Assembly: GCA_022575985.1 (NCBI GenBank) | Contig: JAKSXM010000288.1 | Location: forward strand, 4,739,501-4,803,500 | From: Anagrus nilaparvatae | Taxonomy: Eukaryota > Arthropoda > Insecta > Hymenoptera > Mymaridae | Length of the DNA: 64,000 nt | Reading direction: 5' to 3' | Shown here: positions 1 to 12,150 of the stretch, piece by piece | Layout: each line of letters opens with the position of its first letter | Position numbering within the stretch: the stretch's first letter is position 1 | Position numbers and translations under genes: made by a program | Notes under the pieces: generated by a model | Databases searched by the model: none | What the model was told of the DNA's origin: nothing | What the model saw: the letters and a program-made list of their open reading frames with translations, nothing else

Positions 1-320
1 CAGTTCGTTCGATATATTTATAAAAATGTAATCTAAAATCAAATTGCATAAGAACATAAGGCGCGAACAAAAATCGTGCTTTTCGTGAATAAACACCTTT
101 ATATATATATATAGTTCATCATATATATTGAATTACACTTTATTTGAAATATTATGTATATGAAATTCAATATTACAGTTATAAGCATATGTGTGCATCT
201 ATAATAGAGAATGCTATGCTGTGATTTCGCGTTTTTCGTGCCGAATAATTTAACGATTTTTTTTTTTATTTCAAATAAGCTTTCACGTAAATTTTGTATA
301 TATTTTTAAATATTTGTATA

Positions 321-1238
321 TTAGACTGGCTGGTAAAGGTTATTGCTGGATGAGCATAGTAATCCGTAGATCTAAGTAGTGAACGGCGGTAACAGAATAG
401 GACGATTGAGTCTACAGAATATTGGCTATCTATGAAAATCAATTTAATAACTATGCCTTTATATTTTTGCACCATAATCAATAAACTGTTTAATTTTATG
501 GCTTAAAAGCGCGGGTAAACGGCGGTGGAAAATTTAGAAACTGGTTTCAGGAGATTTTCTAACAAATTAAAAGATATTGATAATCCACTTAGACGATAAA
601 CAAAAGTTAAAGAGACAATATTATTTTTATGTTCAAAAAACCGATTTTCGGAAAATTTTAAATTCTTTTTCGAGGGCTTAAAGAAGTCCAAAAAGCTCAA
701 AAACAATTTTCTTCAAAGTCATGATATTTTAAGTTTTTTAGCCAATGCACAGATATTATCTATTTATGAGTCGGAGATACTAAATAAGGCCTGAAAAACA
801 CATTTTTTTGGTTTTTTTAGGTTCTTGGGGGTTCAAGGGTCTAATCTTAACGGAAATCAGTGAGTTTTTAAACAACTCTTCTGATGCTACTATACTTAGG
901 CTAGGTTTTGTTGCTAGAGTCAAATCACTATGCTTTTTCGGTAGTAGTATTCAAGGTTTTATAAATTGCTAAAAAATTGAGCATTAAAAACAGCAAAAAT
1001 AATAAAATTAGAAAAATTATTTCTCAACTTAATTAGGTGACTTCCGGAAATTTCAAAAATTCATATATTTTGATTGAAATATCACGAAAAGCAAGCTATA
1101 AACCGACAAAGAATACTGCACGATTACTATTCAGATAATAAATTTAAAACCCCGGATCTCGCCTTGGATATTATAACAGATTTATCACAGATAACAAACC
1201 TATTCCTCCCCAAACATTCAAAAAAACACCCAGCCTAA
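321..1238. mobile_element. Non-autonomous TA-flanked DNA transposon, TTAG-end family copy A
   Basis: The left end TTAGACTGGCTGG follows TA at 319-320. The right end (CACCCAGCCTAA, ending at 1238) is followed by TA. The reverse complement of the right end is TTAGGCTGGGTG, matching the left end at most positions. TA duplication with TTAGG-type ends is typical of Tc1/mariner-superfamily elements. No transposase is present. It carries the word AAAAGCGCGGGTAAACGGCG (505-524), also found in the foldback element at 29660. Confidence 0.5.
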
Positions 1239-2830
1239 TATACCAGCTCCCCAATACCTTAAAATAAAAACTTTTTTTATTACGTGCATTACAGTCTAAA
1301 AAAGTAAAAAAATAAAAAAATCTTTATTTTCATAAACACATATTGCATAAAATATATATATTTTTTGATCTATTTTTATATATTATTTTATTTTATAGAC
1401 ACATTATTCTGAATAAGCAATAATATACTTTCGCAGTATAAACGATAAAAAAAAACTTTTATATATAACTAATATATTAGTATAAGTATCGAAAACAGTT
1501 TTATTTTGAATTCTATTTTTGGACTTTATATTTTTAAAATATTTCTGTCAATATTAAACTTATACAAAAAGTTTTATATATTATGGCTATTACTAATACT
1601 TATGAACCTAAATATTTCAAAATATTTTTAGGATTTTTTTAAAAATAATCAATTTGCGATATATTTTTTTTAATAAAACAAAGAATTTGATTCTTGGTAT
1701 TTTTTGTGTTTGTACAGTTGTTAAAATAAAAGTTTTAAAAAAAAGCAGTTCATTATTTATTTTATATAAAGACTAGACATTGTCTTATTAAAATTAATAA
1801 ATTTTTAATTTATGTCATTTATTTTGAAAACTAGCTAATATTTTATATTTATTAGATGTTTATTTATTAGAAAATTTACTTTCTTAGACAACTTGAATTA
1901 AAATATTTATGACAGTAATTAATGTTTTTATTCAAAGTTTTACATGTTTTGCTAACTTTTATATTAATTTTTCTGTTAATAATTAATTAAAATTTACAGT
2001 AATATTAAGAAAATTCTTAGTAAATATTTTTTCTGCTATAAAGGAGTAATATTATCCTTGTTTATTAAGACTTCAAAAACTTTTAATAAACTATAAATCT
2101 TGTCATCGTCTTTTGCAATAAAACTTGTATGTACCAGGATATTCATGACCACTAACAGTTTGTATTTTGATGCATTCCTCTAATAAACCAACCGGAATTC
2201 CTTTATATTATGTATTTATAACCTAAACGGAAGTTTCAGGTCTCAGAAACCGCTTTTGAAAGTATTTTTTTTACTATTTTCAGATTACTAAATGACAGAT
2301 TTTACTTGAATTCCGTCAAATATAGAAATTTTTAAAATTATTCTAAAGTACCTAGCAACTTTTTTTATATCATTAAGTGCTTGTGAAATGTGTATTTAAT
2401 GTATTTTATGGCTATTTTAATAGATAGCCGCTATAAAGTACAGATTCTATTTACCCAAATGTAGAAATTTTGTGAAATTAGTTATTGGTTTCGTCTTGAA
2501 GTGCTTGGGGAAAATTTTGTAGCCGCAAGAAAGTTAAAAATTATATATGTAAAGGAAAATTATTCTGTATAAATTTTTGAACATCAAAATTTCTTTACTA
2601 ATTTTTAATAAAATAAAAAAAATGTTAATAGCTCATCACTAAAATATTTCATTTTAAGAAAATATTTATAAGTTCGTCCGTATTCCCTTTTATTTTTATT
2701 GCAATAATACAAGAGGCTTTTTAAACAGGTATGTGTGACTAAAATATGTAGAAAAAATACCCACGGTACTGACAGTTTGTTCCAATGGACTTGCATGTCC
2801 ATGCTTGAAAATTCAAGCAAGTTACTTTAA

Positions 2831-3261
2831 GGTATTAGGATAGTGATACGCCATTTTGTTGGTATTTTTTTTCGATTTCTGAATTATCGGCGCTACATAC
2901 ATATGTAAAATCGTATATGTATTAGTATAATACTAGGTTATTTACATACTTTTTATTTAATTATTTAATAATTATGCAATGAAACAAGTAAAACAAATTG
3001 GAAATATAATCTTTGAGCTTTCATTTACCATATTATTTAAGTTTTATTAATCAGTGTAATCGCAATCATACTTTTCCCAAGCTCCAAAGATGATTTTCCA
3101 TAAGAGCAATGTTAAACTACCTACACTTTTTTCTTGATTAAATAATAATTAGGCAACCAAAATTGTAAAAGAAAGTTTATTTCATTTTTTAAAGACTTTA
3201 TCTTTATATTTTATAAATTTCATTCAATTCTGTTATCAAAAATTTTCACTATCCTAATACC
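2831..3261. mobile_element. Non-autonomous element with TTAA duplication (piggyBac-type)
   Basis: Perfect 16-bp inverted ends GGTATTAGGATAGTGA (2831-2846 and the reverse complement at 3246-3261) are flanked on both sides by TTAA (2827-2830 and 3262-3265). TTAA target duplication is the hallmark of the piggyBac superfamily. The 431-bp interior has no coding capacity, so this is a MITE. The perfect ends suggest a fairly recent insertion. Confidence 0.82.
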
Positions 3262-3352
3262 TTAAAACTAAAACAAGTTGCATTAATTGCTTGAAGTTTC
3301 AATCAAATCAACATGGCCGTGAATATTTACACAATTGTCAAAAAAGGCCAAG

Positions 3353-3384
3353 CTATATATATATATATAATATATATATATATT
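3353..3384. repeat. (TA)n microsatellite
   Basis: Nearly pure alternating TA of about 32 bases with one phase slip. Confidence 0.9.
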
Positions 3385-3424
3385 AGTTATTATTTAAATC
3401 TTAGTAAATTTTCAGCATAATTCA

Positions 3425-3655
3425 AACAGAAGAAACAATAATGTTAAAGTGATGTTTTAAAAGAATAATATGTTTATAGTCTTAAATAAATAATTAATAA
3501 TTAATCAATGATATCTTATGTTGAATTTATATTTATTTCCAAATTATTCAAAAAGATGGTTATATAACCTTAAAAAGTCATTTCGCTTGCGAGAAAATTT
3601 TTTATCGAAATTATTTTGCTTATTCTAGTTTCTGTTATATTAAAATTTGCTTTTT
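3425..3655 (+). repeat. Dispersed repeat, long copy of the hairpin-word family
   Basis: The 95 bases from 3561 align without gaps to 12055-12149 at about 90% by eye, and weaker similarity extends upstream to a shared GAAACAATAATG(T/C)TAA word. The core 3579-3597 is CATTTCGCTTGCGAGAAAA, which can fold as TTTC-C/G-GAGAAA with a TTGC loop. Confidence 0.65.
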
Positions 3656-4445
3656 ACATAAAAAATATGAAAATTGTTACTATTACGTATTATAAATTTA
3701 TTTAAACTATTGAATTTTGTATTTTTAAATGTAATTTTATAGAATTAATTGTCCGATTTTTTATTCTTGAATTTATTATCTTAAACAACCTTTTGACATC
3801 TATCGTTTATTTACAGCTTATTTATAACTTATCTTAATGAATTTTTTTGCAATAGTACTGTAAAAAATTAAATATTGATCGAAAATCATACACATTTTTA
3901 TCAATTTGAAATAATTTAACTTCAAAATAATAATTATGTCAACATTTTCCATAGGTTAGGATGTACTAGGTCCAGATCGCACGTAAATTGAAATCCAAGT
4001 CGAAGCCGAGAATGGTAAACTGCGATCTGGGACATTTTTCTTCGTCAGTGGCATGAATACAAGTATTTTTGAAATATAGATTGTAATGTTTCATTTATGG
4101 GAAATAGTCCATTTTGGATAGGTAATTGATAAAAAAATGTTTTTAGGTGGTTTTAAAAACCCATTTCTGGAGAATGTTGCAAAGAATACGCCGCAACGGT
4201 TAATTAAACAATAAGGATATAGTATGGTTTTAAGGGAATAAAGAAATTAATTCCAGAATTATGTTTCGTTCGTGCATTCTTTCTCATAGTCGTTATTTCA
4301 AAAAACATCAAAAGAGCCAGAGAAACGTTTTTGTGTTACATTTCAAATCAATAATTAAAGTATAAAGTAATTAAATTATGGTATTAATATTATATTTTAT
4401 ATCTGGCAATTTTTTCTGTAGATTTTATATATAACCTCTGAAAGT

Positions 4446-4464
4446 CATTTCTTTTGCGAGAAAA
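4446..4464 (+). repeat. Hairpin-word copy (CATTTCTTTTGCGAGAAAA)
   Basis: It is preceded by TATATAACCTCTGAAAGT, the same leader as the copies at 3579 and 12073, so homology extends beyond the 19-base word. Confidence 0.65.
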
Positions 4465-5714
4465 TTTTTTTTATAACTATTGTGCTTGGAATTTGTACCT
4501 ATCAAATTGAAATTTTCGGTAATTTTTACTTTTAAAAATTTGGAATTGAATGAAAATAAAAGTTTGAATTTATTAAACGTATTAAATTTCGTATTTATTT
4601 ATTAAATTATATGATTATTATTTTGTTTTTTATTGATATTTAATATTTTTTTAGTATGCACTAATCAATTGTTTGCCATTACAACTTATAAGAAACGTAA
4701 ACAATACCAAGAAACATCCACTTGTTTTAATGACTTTGTTAACAAAACTGTAAACTTTGAATAATTATGAGCAACGCCTCTTCAGATATATCTTACATGT
4801 AACTCATTTTTCAAACACCTTTAATCCATATTTATTAAATGTAAATCTCTTGTAACAATGTGCAACACCTCCTTATTTATTTATGTAACTTAAGATACTA
4901 AATTTTACAAACACCTTTTATTTGATATATTTTGTAAGAATTCTTTGCTTCTATGAATTAAATAAACATCTGCCGATTTATGTTTAAGCTCAATAAAAAA
5001 GTAATTCAAATTTTTATTATAGATCGATCATTATTGATTTCAAAGAAAAATTTTTTTAAGGTTTATTATTTAGAGATAATTTAGTCATTGGGCCCAATAA
5101 ATCGTTAAAAATAACAGTTTTAAATATAATTGTTAAATTTTATATGAACAAAAGCTTTTTGGTATTAAAAAATTATTCGTTTTCTGACTATTTCTATAAA
5201 AAACAGTTATTTTTTATTACTTTTATTTTATCTAATTCTTTAACAAAATGAATATAACTTCTTTACAACTTTTATACAAAACAAGAAAATCGCAAAATTT
5301 TTACAACATTTTTATAACGTTTATTTTTATTAGTTTACTAGAAATAAGATAAAATAAATTTAAATGAATATACTAAAAAAATAAAAGTTATAATCAAAAC
5401 CAATTATAAGATGAAATTTCATCTATAAAAATTTCTTTTACTACCTGTATGATCATTATTTAACTTTTATTAGGGTTTCAAAAATGAATTTATTAAAACG
5501 TGTAAGCTTAACATTTAATATCCGGTACAAAAAAAAACATTAACAGTCTGTTATTAAAAAAAATTATTTAAATTAAAGTAAAAAAAATACAAATTTTATT
5601 ATTATTATTTGGTATAATATCAAATATCAAATACCGGAAAGAGACTGTAACTAAAAATAAAGTATAACTTACACCTTTTTTACAAAATTAAAAGAGGTAA
5701 AAAAAACTACTAAC

Positions 5715-5992
5715 CTGCAAAATAAGCGAGCATTGACATAAGTGCAACAGTAATGAGTATAAGAGCAATAGAAAAACATTTCCAGGAGCATCTATTTTGA
5801 CATCGTTTATCAATATGAAATCTAGATGGCGAATATGGTGAATAATGTGGTACTGGTGCACCTCTAACTGGAAAACCAGGCATCATAAGTGGTTGTCCTT
5901 GATTAATATTATTTCCATTTGTACCACCGTTACCTTGACTAACAATAATACCACCAGGACCTAACGTTCCTGCATTTACTTGCTGTGGTAAC
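5715..5992 (-). CDS. Ten-a: Teneurin (probable Ten-a), juxtamembrane and transmembrane exon
   Basis: This 278-nt internal exon is bounded by an acceptor with a T-rich tract (TTTGTTTTTTAG|G, exon begins at 5992) and a donor (GCAG|GTTAGT, exon ends at 5715). It starts with the single base that completes an Arg codon, then encodes 92 residues, and ends in phase 1. Residues 1-60 are a Gly/Asn/Pro-rich linker. Residues 62-72 read [11 protein letters not shown], with cysteines at 64, 68 and 72; the RCSWKC juxtamembrane motif is characteristic of teneurins. Residues 72-92 form a hydrophobic helix ([20 protein letters not shown] and on), the signal anchor of a type II protein. The extracellular part would follow in exons beyond position 1. 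As I recall it, Drosophila Ten-m has a different sequence before its membrane helix, which favours Ten-a; this was not checked by alignment. Confidence 0.92.
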
Positions 5993-8934
5993 CTAAAAAA
6001 CAAATAAATTTGAGGTTATGTGCACTGTCATGCTGATTTATAACTAAATTATTAATAAAAAAGGGGTTAAAATTGGCACATATTTTTTCAAGTATGTTTA
6101 CACCCCTTTTTTTTAAAAAAATAAATTTGTTTAGACACGTGACTATATATAAAAAATATAAGAATCACGGTCATGAACTTGCGAGGTTATGTTATAAATT
6201 TAGTACATAGAAAGAGGGTGTCCCTTTTTATAAACATATAATCGAGTTTTCATATGATTAATGGTTGTTAAAATTGTATATAATATATATTTTCCTCTTG
6301 ATTCGTTTTATTGGTCGGTAATATATCGAATTTAATATGATATATAATAAGTGTGTTTTTTATTGTCTCTTATGTACAGTACAGTTACATTATTGAGACA
6401 AAGTATTATTTACTTCTTTTAATATGATAATTTTTGCATAATACAATTTTTTTATTATTATTAACCCCCTCTGTATTATAAACCATAAAAGAATTAAAAT
6501 AAAGGTGTGATATTTAAGTATTAAATTTTATTTTTGGCGGGAAAATATTATAAACAAATATTTATAACCCTACTTTTTTTAAAAGGTAGTAATATGTCAT
6601 CATTAAAGAAACATAACAATCGAATTAAGTAAAAAAATAGTTTCATGCGAATAATAATACACCACACCTTTTTTTTAGGTTATGTTGATTGTTTTTTTTT
6701 TATTCGAAGAATACGAAATAAGAAAGAAAAGTTTAAGGTTATGTGTGAATTATATGTTACAGTAGAGAATCAGAATCATAAATAATAAATGCGCGGGCGC
6801 CTCCGGAGCTAGTTAGTCAAAAAAAAAGAAAAAAAATTAGAGGTTAAGTATCACTATTATTATTGTTATTGTTAATATTTATATGGTGTATTATATGCAA
6901 ACATATTATTATTATTATTATTACGAGAAGAAAGGAAAAAAAAAATAATGATTCCCTTGAGTAATGACCCGGCAAATCAGCGTATAAGTTTCTCTCTTAT
7001 TCGTCTTTTGCTGCTTTTATAATAAAAAATGTGTCCCTTTCAGGTAAAAACGTATTATACGCGCCAGAGAATTTCTGGGACACTCGCATATATGAACATA
7101 GCTGAAAAAAAGGAGTTTAAATTGTTATTTTTTTATTAAATGATATGCTCATCATTTAAAGAAATTATTATGCATTTTATGTATGATAAAAAATATTAAA
7201 ATTTCTTGCAGTTTTTTTGCCCTCGAGAGATACATTTTTTTGTAAAAGTGACTAAAAAAAAAATTTTTATATAATAATAAGCTTTTTATTTAAGAATGAC
7301 GTTGAACTGCATGAAACGTTCATTAAATAAATTTCTCTCTTTGAAATGATCGTACATGGAATTCTGAAGCTCGAAAAAAAAGCTAAAAAAAATTTTGTTG
7401 GTATCTTTCAAGAGAAGGGTTTCTATCTTCATCATTTATTATATTGAAAGAGTCTAGAGTTATTTGAGAGAAAAAAAGGGTGTATGGATAAAAGATGGAG
7501 AGAGGAATCCTGATAATTTCCTGAGTGGACAATAGAATAAATCCATTAATCAAATGATAAAAAAAATAAATAAATAATATGAATAAAAGTGCGGGAAGAT
7601 AACAAAAAAAAATAAATTTTTTGAAGACAGAAAAATCTTTGAATCTTTTTAAAAATGGAATATTTGCCGCTTATTTTTTAAAAATTTCAATTAGAACGTA
7701 AAAATCGAATGAAAAATTATTTTTTTAAAAAAAATTCGTATCGATTTATTTGATCAAAAAGAAATAAAAAAGTAGTTGACTATTATCAGCATGTGTCTCA
7801 ATAATAACGTTGATGTATAAAGTTGTATTAGTTTTTATAGCCGTGTGTATGTGAGAAAAGAAGAAAGAATAAAGAAGGCTCTGATGTAATAAGATTGGGC
7901 GCGTGACAACAATGTAAAAATATTTTTTTTTAGCTTCTTTTTTTTTTCTTATTCGCACATAGAATTACGTTTTTTTTTTCTTACTTTTATTACATATCGC
8001 GTATCCTGATCTTCCTCACGCCCTTTAATGTGCACGTGCTTTAACTTTTAAGAAATTGAGAAAAAATGAAGATTTTTTTTTTTTATAAATATAGAAAAGA
8101 TCTTTTTTTCGTGCATATTAGGATTTTTTTTTAAGCTAAGAAAATTTTGTATAGAAGCTGATTAAGGCTGAAAAAAATTATTTTTCTGTGTATAAAATGA
8201 AAAATTTTCAAGAAATTGCAAGACTTTTTTAACTTTTTTTTTATGTGCTCTAGGAAGCGAAAAAAAAAGGATTTTTTTTTTATTTATTAAAATCTCTTTT
8301 CAGGTGAGCAAAGTGATGAGAACAAATGTTTTGATTCAAAAAAAAAAAAATGAGAAAGGTCGTTCAATCGTTTCTTTTCAGACTTATTTTTTCATGTTAT
8401 GTTTATTTTAAAAAAAAGATTTTTTTCTTATCCGGGATAATGATGTCGGATATGTTTCTGGATTATTTTAAATTGGAAAAAGATCGAAAGTGTTTTTTTT
8501 TTTTCGGTACGCTTTTATATAAAAAAAAAAATAACAACAAAAAATTTATATTGGATTAGAGAGAGGGTGTGAATTTTTGTACAACAAGAAAAAGGAGGAT
8601 TTTTTTATTAGATTTTTTTTTAATACTGCAAGGAAGGCGTGATATTTTAAAAAATCAAAAATTTTGACTTTACTTTTTTTGCTTGAGATGCATTTTATTA
8701 TAAATAGACAGATGTTTATTTATTTATGGCGACTTATATAAATCTGATTTATTTTTATAGAAAATGACGAGGCGAAATTTTATTATGCTTTAAAAAATTA
8801 TGACATTTTATTATAATAAATTTCACACTAATTTAATCTCTAATAAAAAATATTTTGAATATCGTTGTAACTCTCTTCTTTGTGGGTAATGATTAAGCAA
8901 AAATTATTTTATATGCAGATATTTTTTCATGTAG
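5993..8934. other. Intron stretch with two GC-elevated islands
   Basis: Mostly A/T homopolymer-rich sequence. Exceptions are a 19-base block at 6791-6809 with 17 G/C, and a higher-complexity block at about 6958-7090. Neither has a coding frame with splice sites. No repeats with clear ends were seen. Confidence 0.5.
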
Positions 8935-9529
8935 TTTAGGGGAAAGGTACAGTTAATCGAATGCTAATGATTTAGGTTGTGTTCAAAGTGGTTAACGTAA
9001 CTATGGTCAGAAGAATTGTTTCGCAAGTTCGGGTCTTGCGTGTTCGAAAATTCTCAAAATGAACGAATATTGAAAAATGTTATTTACTAATTTTAGGGTG
9101 TTTTCACATTAAGGACCCTAAAATTCAAGATTCACGGCTCAAAAAACGTACTAGTGACAAAATTTTGTTATGATTTTTGAATATTGAATTATCACACCCC
9201 AAAAAAGGGTGTTTTTTTCCAATTTAAGAGTGCTTATTTTTCATACATGGAACCTTTAAATTCGTAATTTTCAGCTTAAAAACATGTGTAATTAGAGGTG
9301 TTAGACAAATTTCGTACGAGCAAAACCTCGATTTTTGGAATCAGCGACGCGAAAAACTCTTAGTAGACCTTTTCTGATCTAATAATTCTAATCAAAAATC
9401 AAAATACCTGTTTTTATTTATTTAACCCAATTCTATAAACATCCAAATGCTTATCTCACTAATCTTTTAATTTTTCAAAAACTAAATATTTTCAATAATC
9501 CATTCGGTTCTATCTAACTCTCCCCTAAA
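8935..9529. mobile_element. Foldback/MITE-like element
   Basis: The left end TTTAGGGGAAAGGTA...CGAATG (from 8935) matches the reverse complement of the right end, TTTAGGGGAGAGTTA...CGAATG (ending at 9529). The interior word around 9329-9377 (GAATCAGCGAC, then GACCTTTTCTGAT) recurs in the element at 16190-17003, so the two are related. The target duplication is not clear. Confidence 0.5.
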
Positions 9530-11919
9530 AATATCATAATTAATTATAATATTCATAATATTATGTCAATAAAATATAAATAATGAATAATAAAATTTAA
9601 AAAAAGGAAATGACCAATTCCACAACGTACTTTTTACTGTAACATGCTCATATTAAATTAAATATATAATTAATTTTCCAATAAATTTAATAATAATATC
9701 CTGTGACATTTATTGAAAATATAAATTGATTTATTAAATTTTAATTTTTAAAAAAATAATCTAACTTTTTTTTCTTCTCTATTTTCTTTATTTTTTCTTG
9801 AAAAAAAAAATAAAGAAAAAAAAATTAACTTCATCAGGAGTCAACTTTCTGAAGTAAATAACTAGCATATCTAACAACAGAAGCTTGAGTAGAGTTGCAT
9901 ATAAAAAAGTTATATAATGCAAGACTTTATATTTATTTTGCATCGTGAAATTTTCATCTTTTTTAGCTTCTGCTTCCTTCGTCATTATAATAAATGAAAT
10001 ATTTTTATTTTTTTCATCAACAACTTTTTTCTACTTAAATTTTTTATCTCAAACAAAGATATTTGATTATAATAAAAATTACCATTAAGCTCAAATTACA
10101 ATTTTTTCGTTGTATTAATTTTCAGTTTTAATGACTTGAGAATAAATCCGATACAAACACACATACACAAAGTTTTAAACTTTAGGTATAGATTATATCA
10201 TCTTCTATAATATTGCATCGTTATAACTTGATAATATATAGAAAGTTTCAAAACACATAAATAGATTTTATAACTTTAATAGTGCAGAATTTTAACTTTG
10301 TGTAAGAAAACACTGTTTCTAATATAACGAGCTTTTTTTTTCTTATAATGAGTTTTGCACTTGGTTTTATGGTGTTAAAAAAATACTGGGGATTTGTATG
10401 TGCATTTTGGAAGAATAGGTTGGTTGTTATGCTAAATTGAGCAGGGCTGTTTTTTAGGATTGCTCTAGAAGGTGTTTTTTCAAAATTCGCCTTACACAAA
10501 TTTTTGGAAATTTAGTGTCATTTGCATATTTTTTACAATTTGCTTTTGAATATATTGTTTGTACCCACCCCAATATAAAAATCAAATTTTCAAAATTGAT
10601 TTCTGACAAACAAAACCGAGTATTTCGCCTAAATATCTTCAAACCTTAAAAAATTTTCATTATTTTCAAAAATCCCTGCCAAAAATATCTCAAAAAACAA
10701 AAAAAAAAATTGCTACCAGAATTGCATAACCGAATAATCAGCATAATACAAAAATAATAATAATAACAACCCAGCAAAAACTACTAGCGTAAAATTAGCA
10801 AATAAAGAAAGAATAGGAAATCTCGAAGAGTCTCATTTGGCAAATAAAAGGTGTATATAATAAAAGTACTGCATTAACTATATAAAAAAAAAAAATTCAA
10901 TATACATATATTTCTAACAATGATGCACGTGATGCGCAATAAAACGATAGACATGTTATTTATAAAAGAGTGTTTTCTAGCGGAAGCTTCATTTTAACCT
11001 AATTGGAACTTGTTTCATTTATGTATTGTCTCTTCTTTTTATTCAATAAATACTAAAACTCTCTCTCTTCTCTCTCGTTCGAACAATGTTAAAATCGAAA
11101 AAGAGTATATTTATTTTTTTTGAAGAGGATGACCAAATTTTTTTTATGTTGTTAGAAGAGACACTAAACATTCACTTGATAATATTGCTCTTTTTTAGTT
11201 TTATTATTTTTTTTTTTAATGATTTTGAAGTGTTTATATCCGCATTGTTCAATTTAATGAAATAAATCATTAATTCTGACCCTAATTTTTGTGTATGATA
11301 AATCATTAATATTTAAAGAGATACTTGTGCTGTTAAATCTAGACATATTTTTATTTAATTAAACACAGATTTATGGAAAAATTTTTGACATTTTTAAGTA
11401 ATTAGACAAATTAATGGTTGTGTCTGGATTTTCGAGATTAATTTTTTCGAACAATTCTCATGATTGGTAATGTAACCGAAAAAATTTCTGCGCCTACTTA
11501 TTTCTCACAAATATTAATAATTGTTAAAACAGAGTTGGGCAAATACTCTACTTTCAGACCGGGGTATGAATGTTTGCAATGCACATTATATATGGTACCC
11601 AGCTCTATGGTTAAAAATTACAAAAAAAGTATTTTATTTACGAAAAATTAGTTAATTTGATAAAAATCGTAAATTTAGTAATTTTGGAAAATTTGCAAAA
11701 AAATTGAAATTAACAATTTTTTTTAGCATATTCACTAATATTTGTAAATTTGTAAGCAGTATTCCTGAATTCAAAAAAAATAAAATTTTAGAAATGATAT
11801 TCATCCCCAATTTAATTCTCAGCTCCGATTCAGATTCAGCGATCCAAAAAATATACTTCAAAAATTTTCAGCATTATGCATGCATCAAAAAGATTTTAAG
11901 AAAAAAAAAGAGCCATTAT
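9530..11919. other. Intron, nothing recognised
   Basis: AT-rich with homopolymer runs. Short open frames are low-complexity and lack splice signals. Confidence 0.5.
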
Positions 11920-12150
11920 TAAGGAAACAATAATGCTAAGGTACGCAGTTTCAGAATACTATCAAGTTTATTCTTTAATAACATAAAACAATAATTAATT
12001 AAGCAATTCTACTATATGTTTACGATTTATAATTACTGAAAAATTATTTTAACTTATATAACCTCAAAAAGTCATTTCACTTGCGAGAAAATTTTTTATT
12101 GAAATTATTGTGCTTATTTTAGTACCTATTATATTAAAATTTCCTTTTTA
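11920..12150 (+). repeat. Dispersed repeat, second long copy of the hairpin-word family
   Basis: 12055-12149 aligns with 3561-3655. The core word CATTTCACTTGCGAGAAAA is at 12073-12091. The GGAAACAATAATGCTAA word at about 11928 matches the upstream part of the first copy. Confidence 0.65.

Larger units (their letters stand above)
1..5714 (-). other. Ten-a: Teneurin intron downstream of the transmembrane exon (continues past position 1)
   Basis: The donor GTTAGT at 5714-5709 opens an intron whose acceptor is not found before the window ends. The stretch holds two small transposons (321-1238 and 2831-3261), two copies of the hairpin-word repeat (3579 and 4446) and an (AT)n run. From 1239 to 2826 and from 4465 to 5714 I see only AT-rich sequence without coding potential. 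Confidence 0.7.

Noticed and set aside
3573..3600. Hairpin word as a CRISPR-like repeat
   Set aside because: Copies are irregularly spaced over 50 kb, lie on both strands and sit in eukaryotic intron; there is no array structure.
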